Assembly: GCF_003028415.1 (NCBI RefSeq)
Contig: NZ_PYSV01000002.1
Location: 186,001-250,000 of the forward strand
Direction: 5' to 3'
From: Deinococcus arcticus
Lineage (GTDB): Bacteria; Deinococcota; Deinococci; Deinococcales; Deinococcaceae
Length of the DNA: 64,000 bases
The stretch's first letter is position 1, and each line of letters starts with the position of its first letter. Of this stretch, positions 31,012-44,586 are shown in pieces. Made by a program: the position numbers and the translations under genes. The notes beneath the pieces were generated by a model. The model searched no databases and was not told the DNA's origin. It was given only the letters and a program-made list of their open reading frames with translations.

Positions 31012-31929
31012 GTGACTGGCTCCCAGGCGTCCCAGCAGACCGCCGCCCGCGCCACGCGACTGGCGCTGGGCAGCGTGCTGGTGGCGGTGGTGGTGCTGGG
31101 GCTGAAGTTCGTCGCCTACCTGATGACGGGCAGCGTGGCCCTGTACTCCGACGCGCTGGAAAGCATCATCAATGTGGCGGCGGCGGTGGCGGCGGTGATT
31201 GCCCTGCGCGTGGCCGCCCGCCCCGCCGACGCCGGACACCCCTACGGGCACACCAAGGCCGAATACTTCAGCGCGGTGGCCGAGGGGGTGCTGGTGGTGC
31301 TGGCCGCCGTCAGCATTGCGCGCGAGGCGTGGCCAGCATTGTTTTCTCCCCGCGCGGTGGACGCGCCCTTCGCGGGCCTGGCGGTGAACCTGGGGGCCAG
31401 TGTGATCAACGCGGTGTGGGCCTCGGTGCTGCTGCGCCGGGGCCGGGCCCTGCGTTCGCCGGCCCTGCTGGCCGACGGGCGCCACATTCTGAGCGACGTG
31501 GTGACGAGCGTGGGGGTCTTGATCGGCGTGGTGGCGGCGCGCTTGACCGGACTCCATGTGCTCGACCCCCTGCTGGCGCTGCTGGTGGCGCTGAACATTC
31601 TGTACAGCGGCTGGCACCTCGTGCGCGACAGCGTGGGCGGGCTGATGGACGCGGCAGTGGAGCCCCAGACCGAGAACCGCATTCGCACGCTGCTCAGCGA
31701 ACACGGCCAAGGCGCTCTGGAAATGCACGACCTGCGCACCCGCCATGCAGGCCGGGTGACCTTTGTCGAGTTTCATATGGTGGTGCCCGGCGACATGACT
31801 GTCTCGGCGGCGCACGCCATCTGCGACCGCCTGGAAGACGCCCTGCGCGCCGAGATGCCCGAGGTGAACGTGACCATTCACGTCGAGCCCCAGGAGCAGG
31901 CCAAGCATCACGGAGTGCTGGTGCTGTAG
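31012..31929 (+). CDS. Cation diffusion facilitator (CDF) exporter
   Basis: 305 residues from GTG 31012, with TACGCT (31000-31005) 6 nt upstream marking a leaderless transcript. About six membrane helices with the family signatures ALYSDALES (TM2), HPYGHTKAE (loop) and ADGRHILSDV (TM5), then a cytoplasmic ferredoxin-like domain ending TFVEFHMVVPG and IHVEPQ. It exchanges a divalent metal for protons. The TM2 site reads DxxxS in place of the DxxxD or HxxxD of zinc exporters, so the metal (Mn, Fe or Zn) cannot be told. Divergent from the helicase. Confidence 0.88.
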   Translation: MTGSQASQQTAARATRLALGSVLVAVVVLGLKFVAYLMTGSVALYSDALESIINVAAAVAAVIALRVAARPADAGHPYGHTKAEYFSAVAEGVLVVLAAVSIAREAWPALFSPRAVDAPFAGLAVNLGASVINAVWASVLLRRGRALRSPALLADGRHILSDVVTSVGVLIGVVAARLTGLHVLDPLLALLVALNILYSGWHLVRDSVGGLMDAAVEPQTENRIRTLLSEHGQGALEMHDLRTRHAGRVTFVEFHMVVPGDMTVSAAHAICDRLEDALRAEMPEVNVTIHVEPQEQAKHHGVLVL

Positions 31930-31959
31930 GCGCTCTGGGGGGCGTGCAGATGGCGGACA

Positions 31960-31990
31960 GCAGATGGCAAAACCTCTTTGAGCCATCTGC
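31960..31990 (+). terminator. Hairpin after the CDF gene
   Basis: GCAGATGGC (31960-31968) perfectly inverted at 31982-31990, 13-nt loop, 31 bases past the stop. It belongs to a recurring CAGATGGC/GCCATCTG word family also found at 55477-55526. The stretch continues with further GCCAT words to 32010. Confidence 0.5.
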
Positions 31991-32054
31991 CATTGACCAT
32001 CTGCCATCGACCATAGACCCCCTATACTCCCCACAAGGTTCGCAAGGGGGCTTC

Positions 32055-35132
<3,078 letters not shown>

Positions 35133-35193
35133 CCCCTTCTCGCTTCCCCTGTTCCCGCTCCCACCCGCCGTTCTCGCCCCTGCAGGAGCCCCC

Positions 35194-35694
35194 ATGGCCA
35201 AGCCGCTGGACTACGTCCCCCAACCGCCCACTGCCCAGCAGCGCCTGCACGCAGAGGTTCAGGATTCCACCGAGGCCCTGCTGGAGGGGCTGGCCCTGCT
35301 GCGCGCCCTGCACGACCACGGCGTGCTGGACGTACTGGGCCGCACCGTGCGCGGCGGCGAGGGCCTGAGCGCCGCGCTGCTGCAGGGCCTGGGCAGCCCC
35401 GGCGGCACCCGGGCCCTGCGCAACGTGGCCGAACTGACCCGGACCCTGGGCACCCTGGACCCACGCGAGGTGGGCCTGCTGGGCCACGCCCTGAGCACTG
35501 GCCTGAACGAGGGCGCGCGCCACGTGGCCCTGGGCCGGGGGCTGGGCCTGGGCGAACTGCTGACGCTCCTCAAAGACCGCGACGTGCAGGTGGCCCTGGG
35601 AGCGATCTTCGCGCTCCTGAAGGGCATGGGCCGCGCCCTGCGCGAGGCCGGGGACGCCGAGCCCAGCGCCCACCCGGCCGAGGTGGGGCGCTGA
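35194..35694 (+). CDS. DUF1641 protein (YrhD/YjgD-like)
   Basis: 166 residues with AGGAG upstream of ATG. The pattern LLEGLALLRALHDHGVLDVL, then RNVAELTRTLGTLDP and ALGAIFALLKGMGRALRE, is the DUF1641 family, small helical proteins encoded next to YrhE/YjgC-type formate-dehydrogenase-like subunits, where they probably act as a partner or assembly subunit. Here it follows the alpha subunit by 61 bases and precedes fdhD by 23 bases, which supports one operon. Confidence 0.85.
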   Translation: MAKPLDYVPQPPTAQQRLHAEVQDSTEALLEGLALLRALHDHGVLDVLGRTVRGGEGLSAALLQGLGSPGGTRALRNVAELTRTLGTLDPREVGLLGHALSTGLNEGARHVALGRGLGLGELLTLLKDRDVQVALGAIFALLKGMGRALREAGDAEPSAHPAEVGR

Positions 35695-35717
35695 GCGCCA
35701 GCGGTGCCCGGCTGCCA

Positions 35718-36482
35718 GTGGTGCGCTTTCCGGCGGGGCAGGCGCACCAGGACGCCGTGGCCCAGGAAGAACCGCTGGAACTGCGGCTGCCCACCCCGGA
35801 CGGCCCGCTGCCCCTGGGCGTGCTGATGCGCACGCCGGGCCATGACCGCGAACTGCTGCTGGGCTGGCTGGTGGCCGAGGGCCTGCTGCCGGACGAGTTT
35901 GCGCTGGAGGCCGACCCGGACAGCCCCAACCTCTGGCACCTGCGCACGCCGGACCCTGCGGCGCTGGCCCTGCGCGCCCGGCTGACGGTGTCGTCCAGTG
36001 CCTGTGGCGTGTGCGGCACCGGCAGCATCGAGGCGCTGCTGGGGCGGGCCCCGGCGCCGGGCTGGACCGCCGGGCCCCTGAGCGCCGCGCGGCTGGTCAC
36101 CCTGCCCGAGCGCCTGCGCGCCGCCCAGCCCGGCTTTGCCCGGACCGGCGGCCTGCACGGTGCGGGGTTGTTTACCCCCGGGGGCACGCTGCGGGCCGCC
36201 TTTGAGGACGTGGGGCGCCACAATGCGGTGGACAAGGTGGTGGGCTGGGCGCAGGAACGCGGCCTCCTGCCGCTGACGGACCACGTCCTGGTGGTGAGCA
36301 GCCGCGCCGGATTTGAGATTGTGCAGAAGGCGGTGGCGGCAGGGCTGGGCGTGGTGGTGGCGGTGGGCGCGGCCACCACCCTGGCCGTGGACACGGCCGC
36401 CGCCTTCGGCGTGACCCTGTGCGGCTTTGCCCGCGAAGGCCGCCTGACCGTGTACGCCGGCGCCGAGCGGGTGCGCCCATGA
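35718..36482 (+). CDS. fdhD: Formate dehydrogenase accessory sulfurtransferase FdhD
   Basis: 254 residues. The CxxC loop SSACGVCGTGSIEAL, the GGLHGAGLF strand and the FEDVGRHNAVDKVVGWA signature identify FdhD. It passes sulfur from a cysteine desulfurase to the molybdenum cofactor, needed to activate formate dehydrogenase. The start is GTG 35718 or the next GTG; the frame is open back to the previous gene. It overlaps the next gene by ATGA. Together with the alpha subunit and DUF1641 it makes a self-contained molybdoenzyme unit. Confidence 0.93.
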   Translation: MVRFPAGQAHQDAVAQEEPLELRLPTPDGPLPLGVLMRTPGHDRELLLGWLVAEGLLPDEFALEADPDSPNLWHLRTPDPAALALRARLTVSSSACGVCGTGSIEALLGRAPAPGWTAGPLSAARLVTLPERLRAAQPGFARTGGLHGAGLFTPGGTLRAAFEDVGRHNAVDKVVGWAQERGLLPLTDHVLVVSSRAGFEIVQKAVAAGLGVVVAVGAATTLAVDTAAAFGVTLCGFAREGRLTVYAGAERVRP

Positions 36483-36925
36483 AGCGCGCCGACCTGCAGG
36501 ACGCCTTTGACTTTGACGGCTCCCTGCTGGAGCTGAGTGTTGAAGCCCTGGACGCGAACGGGCTGTGTGCCGTGCTGGGCGACTGTCCACTGCCCTGGAC
36601 CTTCCTGCTGGACGGCGAGCCCGCACCCCTGCCGGACCCCAGCACCCTTCAGGCCCTGGTGGACGAGGCAGAACACTCGCTGGAGGTTCAGGTGGACCCG
36701 GGCGGCCTGCGGCTGATCCTGATTGTGAATTTCGGGCTGCCACCGCTGACGGCCACGCTGCACCCGAACGACGTTCCCGATGAAGCCGCCTTTGAGCGCC
36801 TGACCCGGGCCGTTGCCGCCCTGGCCGGCACGACCCGGCCGGTGCGCCTGCAGGCCGAGGGGTTTGAGCACACCTGGGCCGTGTACTGGCCCAGCCAGGG
36901 GTGGGGCCCCCCGGCGCCCACCTGA
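36479..36925 (+). CDS. Hypothetical protein, coupled to fdhD
   Basis: 148 residues from ATG 36479, overlapping the fdhD stop by 4 nt (ATGA). I recognise no family. It is acidic, with DAFDFDGSLLELSVEALDANG at the start, LRLILIVNFGLPPLTATLHPND in the middle and FEHTWAVYWPSQGWG at the end. No signal peptide or membrane segment. Translational coupling suggests it is made with the molybdoenzyme operon, but its function could be unrelated. Confidence 0.65.
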   Translation: MKRADLQDAFDFDGSLLELSVEALDANGLCAVLGDCPLPWTFLLDGEPAPLPDPSTLQALVDEAEHSLEVQVDPGGLRLILIVNFGLPPLTATLHPNDVPDEAAFERLTRAVAALAGTTRPVRLQAEGFEHTWAVYWPSQGWGPPAPT

Positions 36926-37016
36926 ACCGAGCAGGACAGGGCACCGCTCCCCGGCCCCCCTTTCTTCCGTAACGCGGGGCCCGTTGTGCGGCCCGGGCGC
37001 GGGCTAGCATGGCGGC

Positions 37017-37535
37017 GTGACCCTCCCCTCTGCAGACCGGCCCACGCGGCCCCTGCCCACCAAACCGGCGGGGCATGTGGAGCTGGCGCGCTATTCTAGT
37101 CTGGGCCGGTTCTGGAGCCTGCTGGGGGGCGCGGCGCGGGCCGGTCGCCACGTCACGGCGGTGCGCGGCGACGCCCCCGAGGTCTGCCGGCGGCGCATCA
37201 GCGGGTACGTGCTGCCGGGCGCAGGGATCTTTCTGGACACCGCCCGCACGGCCACCCACCTGGAAGACAGCTTCGCGCCGCACCCGGCGCTGGTGGCCCT
37301 GCTCTCGGGGGACCCGGCGCCGCTGCGTGCCGAACTGAACGCCCACTTTGAGCTGCGGGTGGATTTCACCCTGGCCCTGACCGCCCGGCGCGACCTGATC
37401 GCCCGCCCCGAACTGCGCTTTGCACCTATCGTGCCGGGCCTGAGCGACCTGCCGCCCGACCTGCCCCTGGAAGTGCGCCGCCTGGGCCGCGACGAGTTGC
37501 ACCTGCTGGTGCAGCGGGCGTGCGGCGTGGCGTAG
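37017..37535 (+). CDS. Hypothetical protein
   Basis: 172 residues from GTG 37017; TAGCAT (37005-37010) lies 6 nt upstream and TTGTGC (36984-36989) fits as a weak -35, so the transcript is probably leaderless. No recognised domain. Features: basic N-terminal third ([18 protein letters not shown]), [20 protein letters not shown], and [11 protein letters not shown]. Codon use is like the neighbours. A hairpin follows the stop. Confidence 0.6.
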   Translation: MTLPSADRPTRPLPTKPAGHVELARYSSLGRFWSLLGGAARAGRHVTAVRGDAPEVCRRRISGYVLPGAGIFLDTARTATHLEDSFAPHPALVALLSGDPAPLRAELNAHFELRVDFTLALTARRDLIARPELRFAPIVPGLSDLPPDLPLEVRRLGRDELHLLVQRACGVA

Positions 37536-37556
37536 GGGGTTGTGGGGCGTGGGTGG

Positions 37557-37592
37557 TGGGCTGCAGGAACAGCGGTTTTCCTACAGCCCACA
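37557..37592. terminator. Bidirectional hairpin between convergent genes
   Basis: GTGGGCTG-c-AGGAA (37557-37570) pairs with TTCCT-a-CAGCCCAC (37579-37592); 13 base pairs, one bulge pair, 8-nt loop. It lies between the 37017 gene and the convergent aminotransferase gene. Confidence 0.55.
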
Positions 37593-37604
37593 GCTCACCT
37601 CCTT

Positions 37605-39065
37605 TTATCCATCACTCGGCGTGCGCTTCTTCGGGCTTCTGGCCGCAAAACTGGCGAGGCGCGCCGTGACCTGAGGCGGGGTCTTGAGCAGCAGGTCGCG
37701 GGCATGGGGGTGCGTCTGGGCAAACGCTTCCACGCGGTCCATCAGGGTGACAAACACGTCCTGGGGCATGTCCAGGGCGGGGGTCAGGCGCACGGTGCGC
37801 TTGCTGCTCAGGGACAGGTTGGCCATCACGCCCGCGCCGTGCAGCTCGCGCAGGGCCAGGATGGCGGTGGCTTCAAACAGGATTTCTTTCAGGGCGCCGG
37901 GCAGCGGCACCCCCAGCATGGGGCGAAACTGCATGGCCAGCAGCAGCCCCTGCCCGCGCACGTCTTCCAGCAGGCCCGGAAAGCGGCGCTGCACCGCCTG
38001 CAGCCGGGCCAGCCCCTGGGCGCCCAGGGTGCGGCTGCGCTCCGGCAGGTTGTGCTCCAGCAGGTATTCCAGGCTCTTCAGGCCCACCGCCATGGCCAGC
38101 GCGCCGCCGCCAAAGGTGTTGCTGTGGCGCTTGCTGCTCAGGCCGCCCAGCATCTTCTTGTAGATGGGCGCGCGCACAATGGTGGCGCCCACCGCCGTCA
38201 TGCCGCCGCCCAGCGGCTTGGCCAGCGTGATGATGTCCGGGTCCAGCCCCTGCGCCGCCGACTCGAACCAGTGGCCGGTGCGGCCCAGGCCCGTCTGGAT
38301 TTCATCGGCAATGACAGGAATGCCGTGGCGGCGGCACAGCTCGCCCAGGCCGCGCAGAAAGCCGGGCGGGGGAATATTCACGCCCCCCTCGCCCTGAATG
38401 GGTTCCACCACCACGCAGGTCACGTTGTCCGGGCCCACGCGGCGAATCAGGGCCGCCAGCGCGTCCAGGTCACCGTAGGGGCTGGTCAGGGCGCCGGGAA
38501 TCAGGGGCCGGAAGATGTCCTGGTATTCGGGGTTGGGGGTCAGGCTCAGGCTGCCCAGGGTCTTGCCGTGGTAGCCGCTGGCAAAGGAAATCTGGAACTT
38601 GGCGCGCGGGCGCCACGCCTTGGCGAACTTCAGGGCGCCCTCAATGGCCTCGGTGCCGCTGGAGCAGAAAAACACCTGACTCTGCGCGTGGCTGGGCAAT
38701 TCGCGGGCCAGCAGCCGCACCAGATTGGCCTGCAGCGCCGCGCGCCAGGGCCCGCTGGACTGCTGCGGCAGACTCATGGCGCGGTTCTTCTGCAGGAACT
38801 CCTGCATAAAGGCGGTGATGGCCGGGGGCATTTCGCCAAAGGGCATGGCCGCGTACCCGCTGGCGTTGATGCGCCGCACGCCGCGCTCGTCTTCTAACTC
38901 CCAGGGAGTCACACGCGAAAACGGCCCGGCCAGCCCCAGCACGTCCAGGCCATACAGCAGTTCCTCGTTGCCGTGCGCCAGTTCCAGGCGGCGCACGTCG
39001 GGGCCGGTCAAGCGCTCGTCCAGCACGTCGCGTGTGGAAATAAAACCGGGGGGCAGGGCACACAT
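37605..39065 (-). CDS. Class-III PLP-dependent aminotransferase
   Basis: 486 residues. Motifs: [62 protein letters not shown] (PLP ring Asp) and [10 protein letters not shown] with the Schiff-base Lys, then [10 protein letters not shown]. The N-terminal 70 residues and a longer C-terminal tail exceed the ornithine-transaminase core. Substrate could be ornithine, 4-aminobutyrate, putrescine or lysine; the sequence does not decide. The start ATG is 39063-39065. A second class-III aminotransferase lies at 44587-45891. Confidence 0.88.
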   Translation of the reverse strand: MCALPPGFISTRDVLDERLTGPDVRRLELAHGNEELLYGLDVLGLAGPFSRVTPWELEDERGVRRINASGYAAMPFGEMPPAITAFMQEFLQKNRAMSLPQQSSGPWRAALQANLVRLLARELPSHAQSQVFFCSSGTEAIEGALKFAKAWRPRAKFQISFASGYHGKTLGSLSLTPNPEYQDIFRPLIPGALTSPYGDLDALAALIRRVGPDNVTCVVVEPIQGEGGVNIPPPGFLRGLGELCRRHGIPVIADEIQTGLGRTGHWFESAAQGLDPDIITLAKPLGGGMTAVGATIVRAPIYKKMLGGLSSKRHSNTFGGGALAMAVGLKSLEYLLEHNLPERSRTLGAQGLARLQAVQRRFPGLLEDVRGQGLLLAMQFRPMLGVPLPGALKEILFEATAILALRELHGAGVMANLSLSSKRTVRLTPALDMPQDVFVTLMDRVEAFAQTHPHARDLLLKTPPQVTARLASFAARSPKKRTPSDG

Positions 39066-39100
39066 GGCGGCCAGTGTAGAACAGGGGGCGCGGGCTGGCC

Positions 39101-39379
39101 CTAGCCCTGTCCCGCCTGCAGCGCCGGCACCCCCCCCGGGTACGCCTGAGCGTCCAAGCCATCGGCGCGCAGGTACTGGGCTGCCAGCCCGGAGCGCACG
39201 CCGCGTTCGCAGAGCACCAGCAGCGGGCCGTGCGCCGGGCTCAGGCCGTGCGTGCCCGCCTCGATCTCGTCCAGGCTCAGCACCCGCACCGGCGCCGGGG
39301 TCAGGGCGGCCAGCGGCTCGGCTGCGCGCAGGGCCGCCGGGCGCAGGTCAATGAGGGTCACGCCGTCAGGCAGGGACAT
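39101..39379 (-). CDS. Rhodanese-like domain protein
   Basis: 92 residues from ATG 39377-39379. Single rhodanese domain: [20 protein letters not shown], then the active-site loop [10 protein letters not shown] with catalytic Cys, and [16 protein letters not shown] box (39386-39391) 6 nt upstream indicates a leaderless transcript. Divergent from a second rhodanese gene across a 57-bp region. Likely a thiosulfate or persulfide sulfurtransferase, or a carrier. Confidence 0.8.
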   Translation of the reverse strand: MSLPDGVTLIDLRPAALRAAEPLAALTPAPVRVLSLDEIEAGTHGLSPAHGPLLVLCERGVRSGLAAQYLRADGLDAQAYPGGVPALQAGQG

Positions 39380-39385
39380 GGAAGC

Positions 39386-39429
39386 AGGATAGGCCCATCC
39401 ACATTCGGATTTCACCGCTCGGGTATGCT
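39386..39429. promoter_or_regulatory. Back-to-back leaderless promoters of two rhodanese genes
   Basis: Minus strand TATCCT (39386-39391), 6 nt from ATG 39379. Plus strand TATGCT (39424-39429), 7 nt from ATG 39437. Both -10 boxes fit a transcript starting on the start codon, so one 57-bp region drives both genes. Confidence 0.6.
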
Positions 39430-39436
39430 GGGCCGC

Positions 39437-39760
39437 ATGGAAGATGTCACCCCCCAGGAAGGGCAGCGCCGCGTGCAGGCGGGGGCGCTGCTTGTGGATG
39501 TGCGAGAGCAGAACGAATACGACGAGGTGCGTGCCCACGGCGCGCAACTGCTGCCCCTGAGCGAATTTGAAGCCCGCCACAGCGAACTGCCGCGCGACCG
39601 TGAACTGGTCATGATCTGCCGCAGCGGCGCCCGCAGCGCCCGCGCCGGGGAATTCCTGAAAGCGCAGGGCTACACGCAGGTGGTCAACCTGGCGGGCGGC
39701 ACCATGGCCTGGGTGAACGATGGTCTGCCCCACACGCAGGGCCAGACGGAGCAGGGCTGA
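39437..39760 (+). CDS. Rhodanese-like domain protein
   Basis: 107 residues from ATG 39437, fixed by the leaderless -10 box TATGCT. Classical single rhodanese (GlpE/PspE type): LLVDVREQNEYDEVRAHGA, active-site loop VMICRSGARSARAGEFL, and VNLAGGTMAWVNDGLP. The CRSGARS loop is the standard thiosulfate sulfurtransferase sequence. Its stop overlaps the start of the SufT-like gene (TGATG), so sulfur handling and Fe-S assembly are likely coupled. Confidence 0.92.
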   Translation: MEDVTPQEGQRRVQAGALLVDVREQNEYDEVRAHGAQLLPLSEFEARHSELPRDRELVMICRSGARSARAGEFLKAQGYTQVVNLAGGTMAWVNDGLPHTQGQTEQG

Positions 39761-40110
39761 TGGACGCCGAACAGACCCCAGCTGTGGCGAGCGAGCTGCC
39801 CACCGAAACCCAGGTGCTCGAAGCCCTGAAGATCGTTAAGGACCCGGAAATTCCCGTCAATGTGGTGGACCTGGGCCTGATCTATGGCGTGGACGTGCAG
39901 GAAGGCGGCCAGGTGGACATCACCATGACGCTCACCAGCGTGGGCTGCCCCGTGCAGGACCTGATCCGCGCCGACGCCGAGATGGCCGTGGGCCGACTGG
40001 ACGGCGTGAGCGGCGTGAACGTGGAATTCGTCTGGACTCCACCCTGGGGCCCCGACAAGATGAGCGAGGACGGCAAGCGCCAGATGCGGATGTTCGGCTT
40101 CAACGTGTAA
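39760..40110 (+). CDS. sufT: MIP18/DUF59 iron-sulfur assembly factor (SufT-like)
   Basis: 116 residues starting at the stop codon of the rhodanese gene. DUF59 signature: ALKIVKDPEIPVNVVDLGLIY, TMTLTSVGCPVQDLI with the reactive Cys, and FVWTPPWGPDKMSEDGK. SufT-type proteins help mature or deliver iron-sulfur clusters. A single-domain protein, as in other Deinococcus-Thermus members. A perfect terminator follows. Confidence 0.9.
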   Translation: MDAEQTPAVASELPTETQVLEALKIVKDPEIPVNVVDLGLIYGVDVQEGGQVDITMTLTSVGCPVQDLIRADAEMAVGRLDGVSGVNVEFVWTPPWGPDKMSEDGKRQMRMFGFNV

Positions 40111-40129
40111 TACAGGCGGATGGTCTATG

Positions 40130-40172
40130 GCAGAGGGCTGAGGCGGTTGTGCCATCAGCCCTCTGCTTTTTT
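40130..40172 (+). terminator. Intrinsic terminator of the rhodanese-sufT operon
   Basis: GCAGAGGGCTGA (40130-40141) perfectly inverted at 40155-40166, 13-nt loop, then six T (40167-40172). Best canonical terminator in the window. Confidence 0.9.
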
Positions 40173-40196
40173 CAGTGCCTCGTCCCTCGCAGTTCA

Positions 40197-40223
40197 CCGG
40201 TTCAGCAGAGCGCCGAACCGGTG
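40197..40223. repeat. Small perfect inverted repeat
   Basis: ACCGGTTC and GAACCGGT separated by 11 nt. The flank reads CCCGGTGCAACGT, also seen near 3822-3834 (GCCGGTGCAACGT), hinting at a third, poorly defined repeat type. Confidence 0.35.
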
Positions 40224-40317
40224 CCATTCCCGGTGCAACGTACGTTTTCTGCTCCTCGCTCGGCTGGGCTGAGCTTCAGATTCACCGCGAGAACCTCAGC
40301 CAGCTGCTCTCTGCAGT

Positions 40318-40537
40318 GCCCCTGTAACCCTGCCCCACCCTTCGCCCCTGCTGGCCCTGAACATTGGCGGCACCAGCCTGCGAGCAGTCCTGGTCCAGGG
40401 AAAGCAGGTGACCAAGTGCGCGGACGTGGCGGCGCTGCTGGGCATGACCCGGGTGGTGCTGGGCAGCGTGGGGCTGCGGCCCGGGTATCTGGCCCAGGTG
40501 CGCGGCGCGCTGGGCGGCCCAGAAGTGGGGGAGCGGC
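40318..40537 (+). pseudogene. Possible remnant of a sugar-kinase-type (ROK-like) N-terminus
   Basis: In one frame the sequence reads LLALNIGGTSLRAVLVQGKQ, like the phosphate-binding N-terminus of ROK or other ASKHA kinases, then TRVVLGSVGLRPGYLAQV, and soon runs into an opposing small gene. There is no matching full-length protein. It may be a decayed gene or chance; GTG 40318 would be the only usable start. Confidence 0.25.
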
Positions 40538-40765
40538 CTAGGGCAGCGGTGAGCGCGCCGCCACCAGCCAGCCGTGTTGCACCGTGGGAAAGGGCGACTG
40601 CAGCAGGGCCAGCAGCAACCCTTCCTCGTTGGGGCGGGCGGCGCAGACCGGGTGCCACTGGCCCGCACACTGCACCTGAATGGCGTAGACCCCCGACCGG
40701 GGATCCGGCTGAACGCGGTAATTGCCGATGGGGTGAATCCCGCTGGGCAGCGTGGGCACATGCAT
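40538..40765 (-). CDS. Small hypothetical protein
   Basis: 75 residues from ATG 40763-40765 with a perfect AGGAGG ribosome site. Sequence MHVPTLPSGIHPIGNYRVQP, then GVYAIQVQCAGQWHPVCAARP and LLQSPFPTVQHGWLVAAR. No signal peptide or family known to me; one possible beta-sheet domain with two Cys. The good ribosome site and composition argue it is real. Confidence 0.6.
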   Translation of the reverse strand: MHVPTLPSGIHPIGNYRVQPDPRSGVYAIQVQCAGQWHPVCAARPNEEGLLLALLQSPFPTVQHGWLVAARSPLP

Positions 40766-40802
40766 GGGGGCCTCCTGGGGGCCGGTGCGAAGTTCCTGTC
40801 GG

Positions 40803-40860
40803 TTCAGGCAGCCCTGTCAGTTCAGGAACATGGGCAGTTCAGGAACACGGGCGTTTCAGG
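40803..40860 (+). repeat. Four tandem TTCAGG iterons
   Basis: TTCAGG at 40803, 40821, 40838 and 40855, spaced 18, 17 and 17 bp. The middle copies share CAGTTCAGGAACA and CGGGC-type flanks. A 9-bp inverted repeat TTCACGGGC (40889-40897) and GCCCGTGAA (40933-40941) follows. The stretch 40766-41191 has no supported gene. It is the upstream region of the P5C dehydrogenase gene. Confidence 0.55.
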
Positions 40861-41191
40861 GACGTGCTCTCTTCCGGGGCACCACCTTTTCACGGGCCCT
40901 GCTTAACGGGCTCTGCCGCTTCCGGCCTGGGCGCCCGTGAAGCGGGCCGGCGGTCTCCTCCTTCAGGCGCCGCTGGGGGCAGCATGGCGCCTGGGCCATG
41001 ACTGGGCCATGACCAGCGGGCGCCGTGGCCCCGGGCCGGGTGGGCGGCACGCCTTTCAAATGCCAGCTTTTGACAGGGGCCTGCTGCCCGCCCACCGGGC
41101 ACGGGGCGCCGAATTTTGCCGTCTGACAGCGTATGTACGCCTCCCAGCGCGGCGTGTTAGCCTCCGGGGACATTCAGAGGAGGCGGCAGCC

Positions 41192-42766
<1,575 letters not shown>

Positions 42767-42806
42767 GGGTTGATGGGCGAAGGGTGATGGCTGATGGAGA
42801 GGGGCG

Positions 42807-43151
42807 TCAGGCCAAACTCGCCTGAAGCCACGCCCACGCGTCGGGCTCGGTGCGCACAAAGCGGATGCCCGGGTGGCGGGCATGTTCAGAGGCCAGTTCG
42901 GCAAAGCGCTCGCCGTAAGCGGCGGGGTCGGGCACCACAAAGGCCACCGGCAGGCGCCAGTTCGCGAAGGTCTGAAAGAGGTTGCCCAGCAGCCCGGACC
43001 GCAGGTCAAGAAAGTTGGGTGAGAGGTCGTCGGCCGACAGAATGAGGCCGTCAAGCCCGTAAATGGCGCCCAGCATCTGCGCCGCGTCTCCTGCCTCCCG
43101 CAACCGGAGTCCCAGTTCGGCCGCTGTCCTGATCTGTGGTTCCGCTGTCAT
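42807..43151 (-). CDS. DUF4180-like protein
   Basis: 114 residues from ATG 43149-43151. The pattern DLSPNFLDLRSGLLGNLFQTFANWRLPVAFVV matches the DUF4180 core (segment of acidic-Phe-Phe-Asp-Leu then LQKF-N-Y then the AIvGD strand). DUF4180 proteins are small, cytoplasmic, often near DinB-like or regulatory genes, function unknown. Here it is divergent from a DinB-family gene 60 bp away. Confidence 0.7.
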   Translation of the reverse strand: MTAEPQIRTAAELGLRLREAGDAAQMLGAIYGLDGLILSADDLSPNFLDLRSGLLGNLFQTFANWRLPVAFVVPDPAAYGERFAELASEHARHPGIRFVRTEPDAWAWLQASLA

Positions 43152-43211
43152 TCTCTCTGGCCTCCATTCACCATCAACCATCCACCCCTGACCTTCTGCA
43201 ACACTACCCCC

Positions 43212-43705
<494 letters not shown>

Positions 43706-43712
<7 letters not shown>

Positions 43713-44563
43713 CCGCCGGGACCGTCACGGAACTGAACGCCGGGGATTCCAGCCGCGCCTCGCACGTGTGGCTGGCCGAAACGGCCACCGGCCCCGAGAT
43801 CTGGCGCCGCGCGTGGTGGACAGTGCCCGAGGTCAGCGCCTTCATGCTGGGTCTGGGGCAGCTGTTTGGCACCGACCCGCGCGACCTGCAGGCCACCGCC
43901 CAGGCTTACCGCTTCTGGCAGAGCCTGAACGTCTGGGCGGTGCCCGAGGTCTACGGCCTGACCGAGTTCCGGGGGGGGCCCGCGCTGCGCGTGGAGTTCC
44001 TGCCCGGCGACACCGGCGACTTGGCAGCGGCCGATGCCCACACCCTGGGGCGGCAGGTGGCGGCGGTGCATGAGCAGGGGCAGGCCCAGCGGTTTGGGGA
44101 CGTGACGGGCCGCGTCCGCTGGCCTGTGGCCGAGTTCTACCCCCGCGCGCTGGCCACCGTGCGGGCGGTGGCCCCGCGTTTCCGCTTTCAGGCCTGGGCC
44201 GCCCACGAGGCCGAGGTCTCGCGCGTGTTCGGGGCTGCGCCCGCCCCCACCCAGGCTGTGCCCATGCTGCTGGACTGGCACGGCAGCCAGTTCGTGTGGC
44301 GCGGCGGGCAGCCTGACAGCCTGGTGGACGTGGAAGCGTCGGTCCTGGCCCCGCCCGAGCTGGACCTGTGCCTGTGGGAAGTGCTGCTCTTCCCCCCGCA
44401 GGCACCAGCCTTTCTGGCGGGCTACCGCGAGGTCCGCCCCTTTCCCGACCTGAGTGCCCACCGCGCCGCCTGCCGAATCCTGCTGCTGGCCCTGGAAGTG
44501 GAAGGCGCGCCGCCGCTGCGTGAGTGGCTGGCGCGCCCCGCCCCCTTTGCCCCGCAGCCCTAG
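43706..44563 (+). CDS. Aminoglycoside-phosphotransferase-fold protein
   Basis: 285 residues from ATG 43706, overlapping the DinB-like gene by 7 nt. The C-lobe pattern of APH/choline-kinase enzymes is visible: MLLDWHGSQFVW (catalytic loop with Asp/His), LVDVEASVLAPPELDLCLWE (the metal-binding Asp and following helix) and LAGYREVRPFP. The N-lobe is short and degenerate (no clear Lys). It may phosphorylate a small molecule or be an inactive binder; substrate unknown. Confidence 0.65.
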
Positions 44564-44586
44564 CCCCCAAAAGGATGCCCCAGCCC

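Noticed and set aside
40803..40860. CRISPR-like array (four repeats)
   Set aside because: The unit is only 17-18 bp with no spacers of constant length and no cas genes nearby; fits iterons or an operator better.
40856..41173. Minus-strand ORF of 105 codons upstream of pruA
   Set aside because: Low-complexity Pro/Arg/Ala translation, no ribosome site, overlaps the iteron and palindrome region.
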